From: Subtercola sp. PAMC28395
GTDB taxonomy: Bacteria; Actinomycetota; Actinomycetes; Actinomycetales; Microbacteriaceae
DNA length: 64,000 nucleotides
Direction of reading: 5' to 3'
Assembly: GCF_018889995.1 (NCBI RefSeq)
Contig: NZ_CP076547.1
Location: 1,922,001-1,986,000, forward strand
The notes beneath the pieces were generated by a model. That model was not told the origin of the DNA. It did not search any database and saw nothing but the letters and a program-made list of their open reading frames with translations. Position 1 is the first letter of the stretch. Every line of letters begins with the position of its first letter. Below, one piece after another: positions 8,670-15,914 of the stretch. The translations under genes were made by a program, and so were the position numbers.

Positions 8670-9217
8670 AGAATGTCGTCTGGCACCGGGCACACGTGCC
8701 CGTCAGCGTCGATGGGAGTGCCGCAGAGTGGACAGATCGGCCGGCCTGCACCGACGATTTCGCGCGTGCGCATCGCGAACGCCCTGGCGGTTCCGACAGG
8801 AATTCGGATGAGAAGCATCTCGGCGGGCTCGGTCGGAACCGGATCTGGGTCTTCGTCGTCTGCGAGGTCGAGCGGAAACGCCTCGATCACGACCTGGGCG
8901 GTCGAGGGGTCCCAGCCCAGGCTCATCGCTCCCGCCCGGAACTGCTCATCGACCGGTTGCTCCAGCGGATCGTTGTCGACCAGCTCGACGGGGGTCGTCG
9001 CCTGCACGCTGAAGGGATTGCCCTCACTGGCCATCAGCTCATCGAGGATCTCGTCGATGGAACCGGCCAGAAGGGCAGATTGCTCTTTCTCGAGCGCGAC
9101 ACTGACGATCTGTGAGCCGGTTCGCGCCTGGAGGTAGAAAGTACGCGAACCTGGTCGGCCGACGGTGCCGACGATGATTCGGTCGGGCCAGTCGAACAGA
9201 TGGACGATTGTGGGCAT
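8666..9217 (-). CDS. DUF3090 family protein with C-terminal zinc ribbon
   Basis: 183 aa. The N-terminal 150 residues match the actinobacterial DUF3090 family (starts PTIVHLFDWPDRIIVGTVG; GWDPSTAQVVIEAFP mid-way). The C-terminus is a zinc ribbon, CPLCGTPIDADGHVCP, of a type seen in adaptor proteins. Function is unknown. It lies 9 nt after the phosphatase gene and overlaps the SCO1664 start by 4 nt, yet has its own TAAAAT box overlapping the phosphatase stop, so it could also be expressed alone. Confidence 0.9.
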   Translation of the reverse strand: MPTIVHLFDWPDRIIVGTVGRPGSRTFYLQARTGSQIVSVALEKEQSALLAGSIDEILDELMASEGNPFSVQATTPVELVDNDPLEQPVDEQFRAGAMSLGWDPSTAQVVIEAFPLDLADDEDPDPVPTEPAEMLLIRIPVGTARAFAMRTREIVGAGRPICPLCGTPIDADGHVCPVPDDIL

Positions 9218-9223
9218 GGGGAT

Positions 9224-9229
9224 ATTTTA
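9224..9229 (-). promoter_or_regulatory. Internal leaderless promoter -10 (TAAAAT) for DUF3090
   Basis: TAAAAT on the minus strand overlaps the TAA stop of the phosphatase gene and lies 6 nt before the DUF3090 ATG. Confidence 0.5.
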
Positions 9230-9943
9230 GGCGTGCGATGTTTCGGGCGTAGTACGGCTGTCGCCGCCGCCGACCGTCTCCTGCTCGGCGGAGTCAGAAG
9301 CCCTGAGCCAGGAGAGGTCACCCGCGTCGGTATTCATGGAGAAGACGGTGGGGCGCCCAGAACCGTAACGAACGATCGAAATCGATGCAGGGCTGACATT
9401 GATGCGCTGGAACAGGTCGAGGTGCATGCCGAGTGCATCGGCAAGGATCGATTTGATGATGTCGCCGTGACTGACTGCGGCCCACACTGCCCCCGCGCCA
9501 TGCTGGGATTCGAACGCCGCATCGTGTCGCCTGATCGCCGAGACTGAACGGGCCTGCATCGCCGTCAATGATTCGCCGCCGGGAAAGATCGCCGCCGATG
9601 GCTGAGTCTGCACGACCGACCACAGGTCTTCTGCGGCGAGTTCCTTCAGGGGTCGGCCTTGCCAGAGTCCGTAGTCGCATTCGGTGATGCCCGCCTCGAT
9701 CGGCGAGACGGGAACGATCGGAGATTCTGCCTGGAGGTCGAGAATCATGCGCGACGTCTGGCGACACCGCTCCAGCGGGCTGGAGACAACTGCCACCAGG
9801 GGAACGGCTGCCAAGCGTTCGCCAGCGCGAAGAGCCTGGTCGCGCCCGACTTTGTCGAGCCTGACGCCGGCGGTACGGCCGGCCAGGATGCCGCTGGCAT
9901 TTGCGGTGGTGCGGCCATGCCGCACGAGAATGACTGTGGCCAT
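9227..9943 (-). CDS. MSMEG_4193-type histidine phosphatase / phosphomutase
   Basis: 238 aa. N-terminal VILVRHGRTTANASGILAG holds the phosphate-accepting His9 in the RHG motif; SSPLERCRQTSRMIL and the later AAVSHGDIIKSILAD supply the second Arg/His set of the branch-1 histidine phosphatase fold. It matches the MSMEG_4193 subfamily, restricted to actinobacteria and of unknown substrate. It is the first gene of the cassette with DUF3090 and SCO1664. TAGGCT ends 6 nt before the ATG. Confidence 0.9.
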   Translation of the reverse strand: MATVILVRHGRTTANASGILAGRTAGVRLDKVGRDQALRAGERLAAVPLVAVVSSPLERCRQTSRMILDLQAESPIVPVSPIEAGITECDYGLWQGRPLKELAAEDLWSVVQTQPSAAIFPGGESLTAMQARSVSAIRRHDAAFESQHGAGAVWAAVSHGDIIKSILADALGMHLDLFQRINVSPASISIVRYGSGRPTVFSMNTDAGDLSWLRASDSAEQETVGGGDSRTTPETSHA

Positions 9944-9949
9944 GCCCTG

Positions 9950-9955
9950 AGCCTA
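9950..9955 (-). promoter_or_regulatory. Leaderless promoter -10 (TAGGCT) for phosphatase cassette
   Basis: TAGGCT on the minus strand, 6 nt before the ATG at 9943. Confidence 0.5.
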
Positions 9956-10057
9956 ATCGCGGTGAGGTTAGGGCCGCATTCGAAGCAGCCCATCGCGGCA
10001 CGCGCGAGGCTCGATGCCGTCGCGGGCAACTACTGCATAATGGACTGTTGTAGTCCT

Positions 10058-10129
10058 CCCCCCGTAGCTCAGCGGAAGAGCAAATGGTTTCTACCCATCA
10101 GGCCGGGGGTTCGAATCCCTCCGGGGGGA
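10058..10129 (+). tRNA. tRNA-Arg (TCT)
   Basis: The acceptor CCCCCCG pairs with CGGGGGG, the D-stem is GCTC/GAGC, the anticodon loop TTTCTAC gives TCT (reads AGA/AGG) and the T-arm has GTTCGAATC. The anticodon stem AATGG/CCATC has an A-C mismatch at its first pair. CCA is not encoded. A TGCATAAT box lies just upstream. Confidence 0.95.
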
Positions 10130-10157
10130 CTTCGCGTAAGGCTTTCGGGTGCCCGGC

Positions 10158-11000
10158 TCAGCGCCCGGACGTTGCCTCGATCTGCCGCTCGACGGCGTCG
10201 ACATCGCTCAGCACCCGCTGTGTGTCGAGGTCGCTCGGCGCAACGCGCGGTTTGGTCTCGATTGATGCTGCCGGTATGGATGACCGTGAGTACGCGGCTG
10301 CGGCAGGCGCACTGTGTGCCGGTGCAGCGTAGGCAACGGTGGGTGCAGTGGTGTCGCCGGCAGCGGTGACGGTAGCGCCGGAAGTGGCTTGTGCAGCTGG
10401 CGTGACGGCAGGCGCAACTGCCGCAGGCGCAGCGGCGTACTGTTCATGATGCTGTTGTGCGACCCAGGCTTCCTGCTGCTCACGAAGAGTGTTCTCGGTG
10501 TCTGCAGACTGCGTCTTCCAGCGCTCGAGATCGCCTTGGAAGGCGCGGCGGGTGCGGCCTGGTCGATGCTGCCATTCGACGAGCTGGTCACGGAACTGCA
10601 CGACCGCGGGTTCGATCTGGTAGCCGAACGTCGCCGAGTTGCGCTTCATCTCGCCGAGGGAGTGCGCTGCCCAGTTCGCAGCGACAGAAGCTCCCTTAAT
10701 GGGAAGCAGGCGCACCTGGATGTCGGCCTGGCCTGTCGCCCTGTCAGACAGAATCTGCTCCTGTGGTGACAGGGAGTTCCAGACCGACGCCTGCTCTGCG
10801 GCGTCGACCAGTGCACCGATTGCAGCGACTTTCAGTTCGCGATCCCTGCCGGCGAGGAGCCGCTTGATCGAACCGCTCGCTATCCACGCGGCCAGAAGCC
10901 CAGCCGCGATGATCGACACGGTCGGCACGGCAATGCTGGTGATGACGAATGCGCCACCGTCTGTCTGAGTCCAGTTGAGAAAGTTGCTCCACCATTCCAT
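10158..11000 (-). CDS. Single-pass membrane protein of unknown function with Ala/Pro-rich tail
   Basis: 280 aa. One strong hydrophobic helix at about 17-42 (FVITSIAVPTVSIIAAGLLA), then a helical, charged region to about 190 (SIKRLLAGRDRELKVAAI; QFRDQLVEWQH) and a low-complexity Ala/Pro/Thr/His tail to 255, ending in a short charged helix. I do not recognise a family; it resembles hypothetical proteins conserved in Microbacteriaceae. The ATG follows TAGTCT by 6 nt. Confidence 0.8.
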   Translation of the reverse strand: MEWWSNFLNWTQTDGGAFVITSIAVPTVSIIAAGLLAAWIASGSIKRLLAGRDRELKVAAIGALVDAAEQASVWNSLSPQEQILSDRATGQADIQVRLLPIKGASVAANWAAHSLGEMKRNSATFGYQIEPAVVQFRDQLVEWQHRPGRTRRAFQGDLERWKTQSADTENTLREQQEAWVAQQHHEQYAAAPAAVAPAVTPAAQATSGATVTAAGDTTAPTVAYAAPAHSAPAAAAYSRSSIPAASIETKPRVAPSDLDTQRVLSDVDAVERQIEATSGR

Positions 11001-11006
11001 GGGGGA

Positions 11007-11012
11007 AGACTA
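11007..11012 (-). promoter_or_regulatory. Leaderless promoter -10 (TAGTCT)
   Basis: TAGTCT on the minus strand, 6 nt before the ATG at 11000. Confidence 0.45.
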
Positions 11013-11074
11013 CCTCCGCGTTCCCGGAATGCCCGGGCACGCCGCGCGTGTGGCGCTGGATACGTGCGGGAGGG

Positions 11075-11338
11075 TCACAAGAAGCAGGTGAGCGCATCAT
11101 TTATCGACGCGAAGTCACCGATCTGCATGATCTGCCTTGTCGATACAACAAGGCGGCGGGCTTCGAACCGGGGTGCCGTTGCCACGCCTACTGTTCGCGC
11201 GCCCTCGGCATCGCCTGCCCTCGCTATGTACCCGGCCAGTGACCCATCGGCACGAATCACACGCCACAGCGTCGGCCGCACCTGGCGGAGTACCGGCGAG
11301 CTGCGGAGCATCGGGGTCGGGGTGGAGGTGATCGGCAT
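11075..11338 (-). CDS. Small protein of unknown function
   Basis: 87 aa, or 78 aa from the internal Met at residue 10. The sequence reads like a small beta-rich protein (TLWRVIRADGSLAGYIAR) with a C-terminal FASINDALTCFL, a pattern I associate with small Microbacteriaceae hypotheticals. No catalytic motif is visible. It is divergent from msrA and not obviously part of an operon. It could be spurious, but composition and the lack of a better competing frame favour a real gene. Confidence 0.6.
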   Translation of the reverse strand: MPITSTPTPMLRSSPVLRQVRPTLWRVIRADGSLAGYIARAGDAEGARTVGVATAPRFEARRLVVSTRQIMQIGDFASINDALTCFL

Positions 11339-11469
11339 CGTGGTTCTCCATTCTCAGCGCCGGCCCGGGCTTGTTGTCTTCGTGTGGCTGACTCTACGAG
11401 CAGCCTCCGACACCGCAGCCCGTTCGCTCCAAGCAGAGCGCCGGGGGTCGAACCCTGCGTGGCTCGTCG

Positions 11470-11475
11470 TACGCT
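11470..11475 (+). promoter_or_regulatory. Leaderless promoter -10 (TACGCT) for msrA
   Basis: TACGCT lies 6 nt before the msrA ATG. Confidence 0.45.
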
Positions 11476-11481
11476 TGATCC

Positions 11482-12009
11482 ATGCAAACCTTTGTTCTCG
11501 CGGGCGGTTGTTTCTGGTGCCTCGATGCTGTCTATCGCACACTCCACGGCGTCACCGACGTCGTCTCGGGTTACACGGGCGGGGAGGTTCCGAACCCCAG
11601 TTACGAACAGGTCTGCACCGGTCGCACTGGGCATGCCGAAGTTGTGGCTGTGACCTTCGACCCCGACGTGATCCCCGCCGATGTCATCCTGGACGTGTTC
11701 TTCACGCTGCACGATCCTCGCCAGCTCAACCGCCAGGGCAACGACGTGGGTACCCAGTACCGATCAGCCATGTTCTACTCCAGCCCGGAGCAGAAAGCGT
11801 TGTTCGACGCGTCGGTCGTGCGCGCCGCAGACCTGTGGGACGGCACGGTGGTCACCGAGGTTGTGCCGCTCACCGAATTCTTCTCGGCTGAGGAGTACCA
11901 CCAGGACTTCTTCGCCAAGAACCCCGGCCAGGGCTATTGCATGGCGGTGGCGGTGCCCAAGGTGAACAAGGTGCGAAAGAGTTTCGCGCAGTACATCACG
12001 GCAGCCTGA
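11482..12009 (+). CDS. msrA: Peptide-methionine (S)-S-oxide reductase MsrA
   Basis: 175 aa. Repairs oxidised methionine in proteins using a thioredoxin-type reductant. The catalytic motif GGCFWC contains nucleophilic Cys10, with Cys13 beside it; GYTGG, the GHAEVV segment and the C-terminal GQGYC resolving cysteine are all present. Length matches the core MsrA domain with no MsrB fusion. It is monocistronic by appearance, followed by a 22-bp tandem repeat and a GC-rich hairpin before ssb. Confidence 0.96.
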   Translation: MQTFVLAGGCFWCLDAVYRTLHGVTDVVSGYTGGEVPNPSYEQVCTGRTGHAEVVAVTFDPDVIPADVILDVFFTLHDPRQLNRQGNDVGTQYRSAMFYSSPEQKALFDASVVRAADLWDGTVVTEVVPLTEFFSAEEYHQDFFAKNPGQGYCMAVAVPKVNKVRKSFAQYITAA

Positions 12010-12022
12010 CCCGTATTCTTCT

Positions 12023-12081
12023 CCCTCACAATCCTGGCGCTTCACCCTCACAATCCTGGTGCTTCTCCCTCACAATCCTGG
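12023..12081. repeat. Three-copy 22-bp tandem repeat between msrA and ssb
   Basis: The 15-mer CCCTCACAATCCTGG occurs three times at exact 22-bp period (12023, 12045, 12067) without mismatch. The 7-nt linkers are similar for the first two copies and diverge after the third. It sits in the 184-bp gap between msrA and ssb. Confidence 0.9.
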
Positions 12082-12113
12082 GCGAGCGGATGCTCTGCAC
12101 AGTCTTGTTCTTC

Positions 12114-12145
12114 CTCTGCCCCGCCGCGTTCGCGACGGGGCAGAG
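12114..12145 (+). terminator. Hairpin terminator after msrA
   Basis: The 10-bp perfect stem CTCTGCCCCG/CGGGGCAGAG encloses CCGCGTTCGCGA, which can extend the pairing. It lies downstream of msrA and the tandem repeat, and 48 nt before the ssb start, so it could also act as an ssb attenuator. Confidence 0.6.
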
Positions 12146-12193
12146 TCGTCTCACCGGGCCATCGTGCCTGTCGACGAGAGAGAGAAGACAACC

Positions 12194-13012
12194 GTGACCG
12201 ACACCATTTCGCTGACCGGAGTCGTGGCAACAGAGCCGAGATTCCTCACCACCAACGACGGGCTGGAGGTGACCACTTTCCGGCTGGCGTCCAGCCAGCG
12301 CCGGTTCGACCGCAACAAGAATGCCTGGGTCGATGCGGGAACGAACTGGTACACCGTCGCGTCGTTCAGGCAACTCGCTTCGAACCTCGCACAATCAATC
12401 AGTAAGGGCGACCGGGTCGTAGCCACGGGTCGGCTGCGCATCCGGGAATGGCAGGGCACGGAGCGAGCGGGTATCACCGTGGAGATCGAGGCCGATTCCG
12501 TCGGCCATGATCTCGCCTGGGGTCGGTCGGTCTTCACCAGAACGGCGGGGTCATCCGCCGGCGCACAGGCCCTTTCACGAGACGCGTCATCCCGTGGCCA
12601 GAACGTGCCCGCAGGCTCAGGTTCGCGGAACGACCTGAGCGATGCACTGCCGGCCGGGCAGAGTGCTGGTGGGCAGGTGCATGGTGGAGGGTTCCTGCCA
12701 GCAGGTGACCCTGATCCATTCACGCTACCGGTCTCGGGTTTCCCGGCGTTGTCTCCGGGGGGTGCAGCCGATTGGAACTCCTCGCTCGGCCAGGGTGTGG
12801 CCGCCGATGCCGGCTCTGACGCGGCCAGCGGGCGGCCGCAGGCAGCCTGGAGCGACCACGGGCGTGTCGACGTCGAGGTCGCTGACGCTGAAGACGACGA
12901 CGTCGATGACGGCGACGACGATGATGACTTTGACGACGTCGACGGTAGCGAGTTCGCTGACGACATCGCTGTGGAAGTGACCGCTGTCGCCAGCAACACA
13001 CCAACCGGCTGA
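12194..13012 (+). CDS. ssb: Accessory single-stranded DNA-binding protein
   Basis: 272 aa from GTG 12194 (GAGAG upstream); earlier in-frame ATGs lie in the repeat/terminator region and add no homology. Residues 1-110 are an OB-fold SSB domain (ISLTGVVATEPRF; TTFRLASSQRRF; WYTVASFRQLASNLAQSISKGDRVVATGRLRI). The tail is long, Gly/Ala/Ser-rich, with a run of aspartates (DDDVDDGDDDDDFDDVDG), but ends NTPTG and lacks the DDDIPF-type acidic tip that recruits replication partners. This suggests an SsbB-like accessory protein rather than the replication SSB, which should be encoded elsewhere with rpsF/rpsR. Confidence 0.88.
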   Translation: MTDTISLTGVVATEPRFLTTNDGLEVTTFRLASSQRRFDRNKNAWVDAGTNWYTVASFRQLASNLAQSISKGDRVVATGRLRIREWQGTERAGITVEIEADSVGHDLAWGRSVFTRTAGSSAGAQALSRDASSRGQNVPAGSGSRNDLSDALPAGQSAGGQVHGGGFLPAGDPDPFTLPVSGFPALSPGGAADWNSSLGQGVAADAGSDAASGRPQAAWSDHGRVDVEVADAEDDDVDDGDDDDDFDDVDGSEFADDIAVEVTAVASNTPTG

Positions 13013-13144
13013 CGTACCGATGCCCTCGTGGGCTTCCGGAGCGCCGAACCGCGCTTGTCCTGGCTTCTGAGCTTTTCTCCATGCTGGCCCGCTTAGACTA
13101 CGTGGCACAGGGGCGGGTACAACCAGATGAGTAGGAGAGCGGTC

Positions 13145-13636
13145 ATGCGTGGTGCGCAACAGCTGGGCATTCTGGCTGCGGTGTCTGTCGGCGCTGTGTT
13201 CGCACTCGCGGGGTGCACCTCTGCGCCTTCGCCGGGTCCCACCGCGACACCATCGACATCGGCTGCACCTGCGCCGTCTCCGTCGCCTTCGGTTGCTCCT
13301 GTTCACGTTGCCAATGGAACGGCCGCGCAGAACCAGGCATTCTTCGACTTCGTCAATGCCGGCGTCATCACGACTGCTGCGGCGGCGAACAGCCAAGCAG
13401 ACGGGGTCGCTTTCATCTCTGCGCTCCGCTCGGGCGGATTCGCTGTCGCCGACATGCAGGTGACTCCCGACGTGACCACCGTGGGCGTCAAGGCCGATTC
13501 GATCCAGTTCTCCGTCGCCATTGGGGGGCAGTGCCTCATCGGCCAGTACGGTTTCGGCCACTACACGAGCATCGTTGCGCCCGCGCTGGGTACGGGTGGC
13601 TGTCTGATCGGTGAGACGCGCCCAATAGACTGGTAG
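13145..13636 (+). CDS. Secreted lipoprotein of unknown function
   Basis: 163 aa from the ATG at 13145, preceded by AGGAG with 7-nt spacing; an ATG at 13127 would add six residues with no Shine-Dalgarno element. A type II signal peptide ends in the lipobox LAGC (ALAGC), then a Ser/Pro/Ala/Thr linker and a compact domain of about 105 residues with two Cys (GGQCLIG, TGGCLIG) that could form a disulphide. Similar small lipoproteins occur across Microbacteriaceae without assigned function. A TAGACT -10 candidate lies about 45 nt upstream. Confidence 0.85.
   Translation: MRGAQQLGILAAVSVGAVFALAGCTSAPSPGPTATPSTSAAPAPSPSPSVAPVHVANGTAAQNQAFFDFVNAGVITTAAAANSQADGVAFISALRSGGFAVADMQVTPDVTTVGVKADSIQFSVAIGGQCLIGQYGFGHYTSIVAPALGTGGCLIGETRPIDW
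13626..13631 (+). promoter_or_regulatory. Leaderless promoter -10 (TAGACT) for ettA
   Basis: TAGACT lies inside the last codons of the lipoprotein gene, 7 nt before the ettA ATG, giving ettA a promoter independent of its neighbour. Confidence 0.5.
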
Positions 13637-13638
13637 CC

Positions 13639-15321
13639 ATGGCCGAATACATTTATTCCATGGTGCGCGCCCGCAAGGCCGTGGGCGACAAACTGATCCT
13701 CGACGACGTCACGATGGCATTCCTGCCCGGGGCGAAGATCGGCATTGTCGGTCCCAACGGGGCCGGCAAGTCGACCATCCTGAAGATCATGGCCGGGCTC
13801 GACACACCAAGCAACGGTGAGGCCAAACTCAGCCCGGGCTACACCGTCGGCATCCTCATGCAGGAGCCTGAACTCGACGAGACGAAGACGGTCCTCGAGA
13901 ACGTGCAAGAGGGGGTTGGCCCGATCAAGGCCAAGGTCGACCGCTTCAATGAGATCTCCCAGGAGCTGGCCGACCCTGACGCCGACTTCGACACGCTGCT
14001 GGCCGAAATGGGCACACTGCAGGAGCAGATCGACGCCGAAGACGCCTGGGATCTCGACTCCCAGCTCGAACAGGCGATGGATGCCCTGCGAACCCCGCCC
14101 GGCGATGCCAGTGTCGCCAACCTCTCCGGTGGCGAGAAGCGTCGCGTCGCGCTCACCAAGCTGCTGCTGCAGAAGCCCGACCTCCTCCTGCTCGACGAAC
14201 CGACGAACCACCTCGACGCCGAGAGTGTGCTCTGGCTCGAGCAGCACCTGGCGAAATATCACGGTGCCGTTCTCGCCGTGACACACGACCGGTACTTCCT
14301 CGACCACGTCGCGGAGTGGATCGCCGAAGTCGACCGTGGGCACCTGTACCCCTACGAGGGCAACTACTCGACCTACCTCGAGAAGAAGCAGGAACGGCTC
14401 ATGGTGCAGGGCAAGAAAGACGCCAAGCTCTCGAAGAGACTCGCTGAAGAGCTCGCATGGGTGCGGTCGAACGCCAAGGGACGCCAGGCGAAGTCCAAGG
14501 CACGCCTTGCCCGCTACGAAGAGATGGCGACCGAAGCCGAGCGCACCAAGAAGCTCGACTTCGAGGAGATCGTGATTCCCGTGGGCCCGCGCCTCGGTTC
14601 GCAGGTCATCGATGCGAAGCACCTGCACAAGGGGTTCGGAGAGCGCGTGCTCATCGACGACCTCAGCTTCACGTTGCCCCGAAATGGCATCGTCGGCGTC
14701 ATCGGCCCGAACGGCGTCGGCAAGTCGACGCTGTTCAAGACCATCGTGGGGTTCGAGCCGCTCGACTCCGGTGAGCTGGTCATCGGCGACACTGTCGACA
14801 TCTCCTACGTCGACCAGGACAGGGGCGGCATCGATCCGAAGAAGACCCTCTGGGAGGTCGTCTCCGACGGCCAGGACTACATCCAGGTCGGCAAGACGGA
14901 GATCCCCTCCCGTGCCTACGTCTCGACGTTCGGTTTCAAGGGTCCTGACCAGCAGAAGGCTGCGGGGGTCCTCTCCGGCGGGGAGCGGAACCGCCTCAAC
15001 CTGGCGCTCACGCTCAAACAGGGGGGCAACCTGCTGCTGCTCGACGAACCGACGAACGACCTCGACGTCGAAACGCTCGGCAGCCTCGAGAACGCCCTGC
15101 TCGAGTTCCCTGGCTGCGCTGTGGTCATCACACACGACCGGTGGTTCCTCGACCGCATCGCCACGCACATCCTCTCGTACGAAGGCACCGAAGACGATCC
15201 GGCAAACTGGTACTGGTTCGAGGGAAACTTCGAGTCGTACGAGCAGAACAAGATCGAGCGGCTCGGCCCCGATGCGGCAAAGCCCCATCGTTCCGCGTAC
15301 CGCAAGCTCACTCGCGACTAG
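13639..15321 (+). CDS. ettA: Energy-dependent translational throttle protein EttA (ABC-F)
   Basis: 560 aa. Tandem ABC-F ATPase that binds the ribosomal E site and gates the first elongation steps according to ATP/ADP ratio. Both Walker A motifs (GPNGAGKST, GPNGVGKST), both signatures (LSGGEKRRV, LSGGERNRL) and Walker B motifs (LLLLDEPTNHLD, LLLLDEPTNDLD) are intact. The charged linker between the domains (about 245-300) and the arm in domain 1 match EttA rather than a resistance ABC-F. Starts 2 nt after the lipoprotein stop; the thioesterase gene follows 15 nt after its stop. Confidence 0.97.
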   Translation: MAEYIYSMVRARKAVGDKLILDDVTMAFLPGAKIGIVGPNGAGKSTILKIMAGLDTPSNGEAKLSPGYTVGILMQEPELDETKTVLENVQEGVGPIKAKVDRFNEISQELADPDADFDTLLAEMGTLQEQIDAEDAWDLDSQLEQAMDALRTPPGDASVANLSGGEKRRVALTKLLLQKPDLLLLDEPTNHLDAESVLWLEQHLAKYHGAVLAVTHDRYFLDHVAEWIAEVDRGHLYPYEGNYSTYLEKKQERLMVQGKKDAKLSKRLAEELAWVRSNAKGRQAKSKARLARYEEMATEAERTKKLDFEEIVIPVGPRLGSQVIDAKHLHKGFGERVLIDDLSFTLPRNGIVGVIGPNGVGKSTLFKTIVGFEPLDSGELVIGDTVDISYVDQDRGGIDPKKTLWEVVSDGQDYIQVGKTEIPSRAYVSTFGFKGPDQQKAAGVLSGGERNRLNLALTLKQGGNLLLLDEPTNDLDVETLGSLENALLEFPGCAVVITHDRWFLDRIATHILSYEGTEDDPANWYWFEGNFESYEQNKIERLGPDAAKPHRSAYRKLTRD

Positions 15322-15336
15322 GCGCGGCGCACGCCG

Positions 15337-15858
15337 ATGAGACTCCACATCCCCACCCGCCTGCGCTGGTCCGACCTCGACGCGTACGGGCACGTCAACA
15401 ACGTACAGATCCTGCGGCTTCTCGAAGAGGCGCGCGTGCAGGCCTTCTGGGCGACTGACGAACCCGGAATCCAGCTGAAGACATCGGAGTCCGGCGAGAC
15501 GGGCGACCGCACGTCGATCGAAGGAACCACGATGGCGGTCATCAATGCCGATCTCGGGTCCGCGACGCTCAGCCTGGTCGCCCACCAGGAGGTCGAATAC
15601 CTGGCACCGATTCCGTTCCTTCGACAGCCGCTCGACCTCCACTTGTGGATCAGTCGACTCGGTGGTGCGAGCCTCGAGCTCTGCTACGAGGTCTGGAGCC
15701 CCGAGGGTGTCGAACCGGCGACGCTCTTCACCCGGGCATCCACCACGCTCGTTCTGGTCGACGCGGCGACGCAGCGACCCAGGCGCATCACCGACGAGGA
15801 GCGCGCGGCATGGCAGCCCTACGTCGACGAACCGGTGGTCTTCAACAAACGCCGCTGA
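15337..15858 (+). CDS. Acyl-CoA thioesterase, hotdog fold (YbgC-like)
   Basis: 173 aa. Single hotdog domain with the characteristic start LRWSDLDAYGHVNNVQILRLLEEAR, where the Asp of SDLDAYGHVNN is the YbgC/4HBT catalytic residue. It should hydrolyse short or medium acyl-CoA thioesters. It follows ettA closely in the same direction and converges on a second, unrelated thioesterase (TesB type). Confidence 0.92.
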   Translation: MRLHIPTRLRWSDLDAYGHVNNVQILRLLEEARVQAFWATDEPGIQLKTSESGETGDRTSIEGTTMAVINADLGSATLSLVAHQEVEYLAPIPFLRQPLDLHLWISRLGGASLELCYEVWSPEGVEPATLFTRASTTLVLVDAATQRPRRITDEERAAWQPYVDEPVVFNKRR

Positions 15859-15885
15859 AACACCCTCGGGGTGGTGACCTCAGCG
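15853..15885. terminator. Shared bidirectional terminator hairpin
   Basis: The arms CGCTGA/TCAGCG and inner CACCC/GGGTG form an interrupted stem with a TCG loop in the 56-bp gap between two convergent thioesterase genes. The left arm overlaps the first gene's stop codon. Confidence 0.45.
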
Positions 15886-15914
15886 ACGCGCAGCCAGCAG
15901 AGGAACCATGCTCC

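Noticed and set aside
9505..9520. Sequence resembling a tRNA T-arm (GGATTCGAACGCC)
   Set aside because: It lies inside the histidine phosphatase gene and has no acceptor or anticodon partner.
12023..12081. Possible CRISPR array
   Set aside because: Repeats abut with only 7-nt linkers and no spacers; no cas genes in the window.
13561..15642. 693-codon open frame antisense to ettA
   Set aside because: High GC leaves the opposite frame open; the sense frame has both ABC signatures, so this is a shadow.
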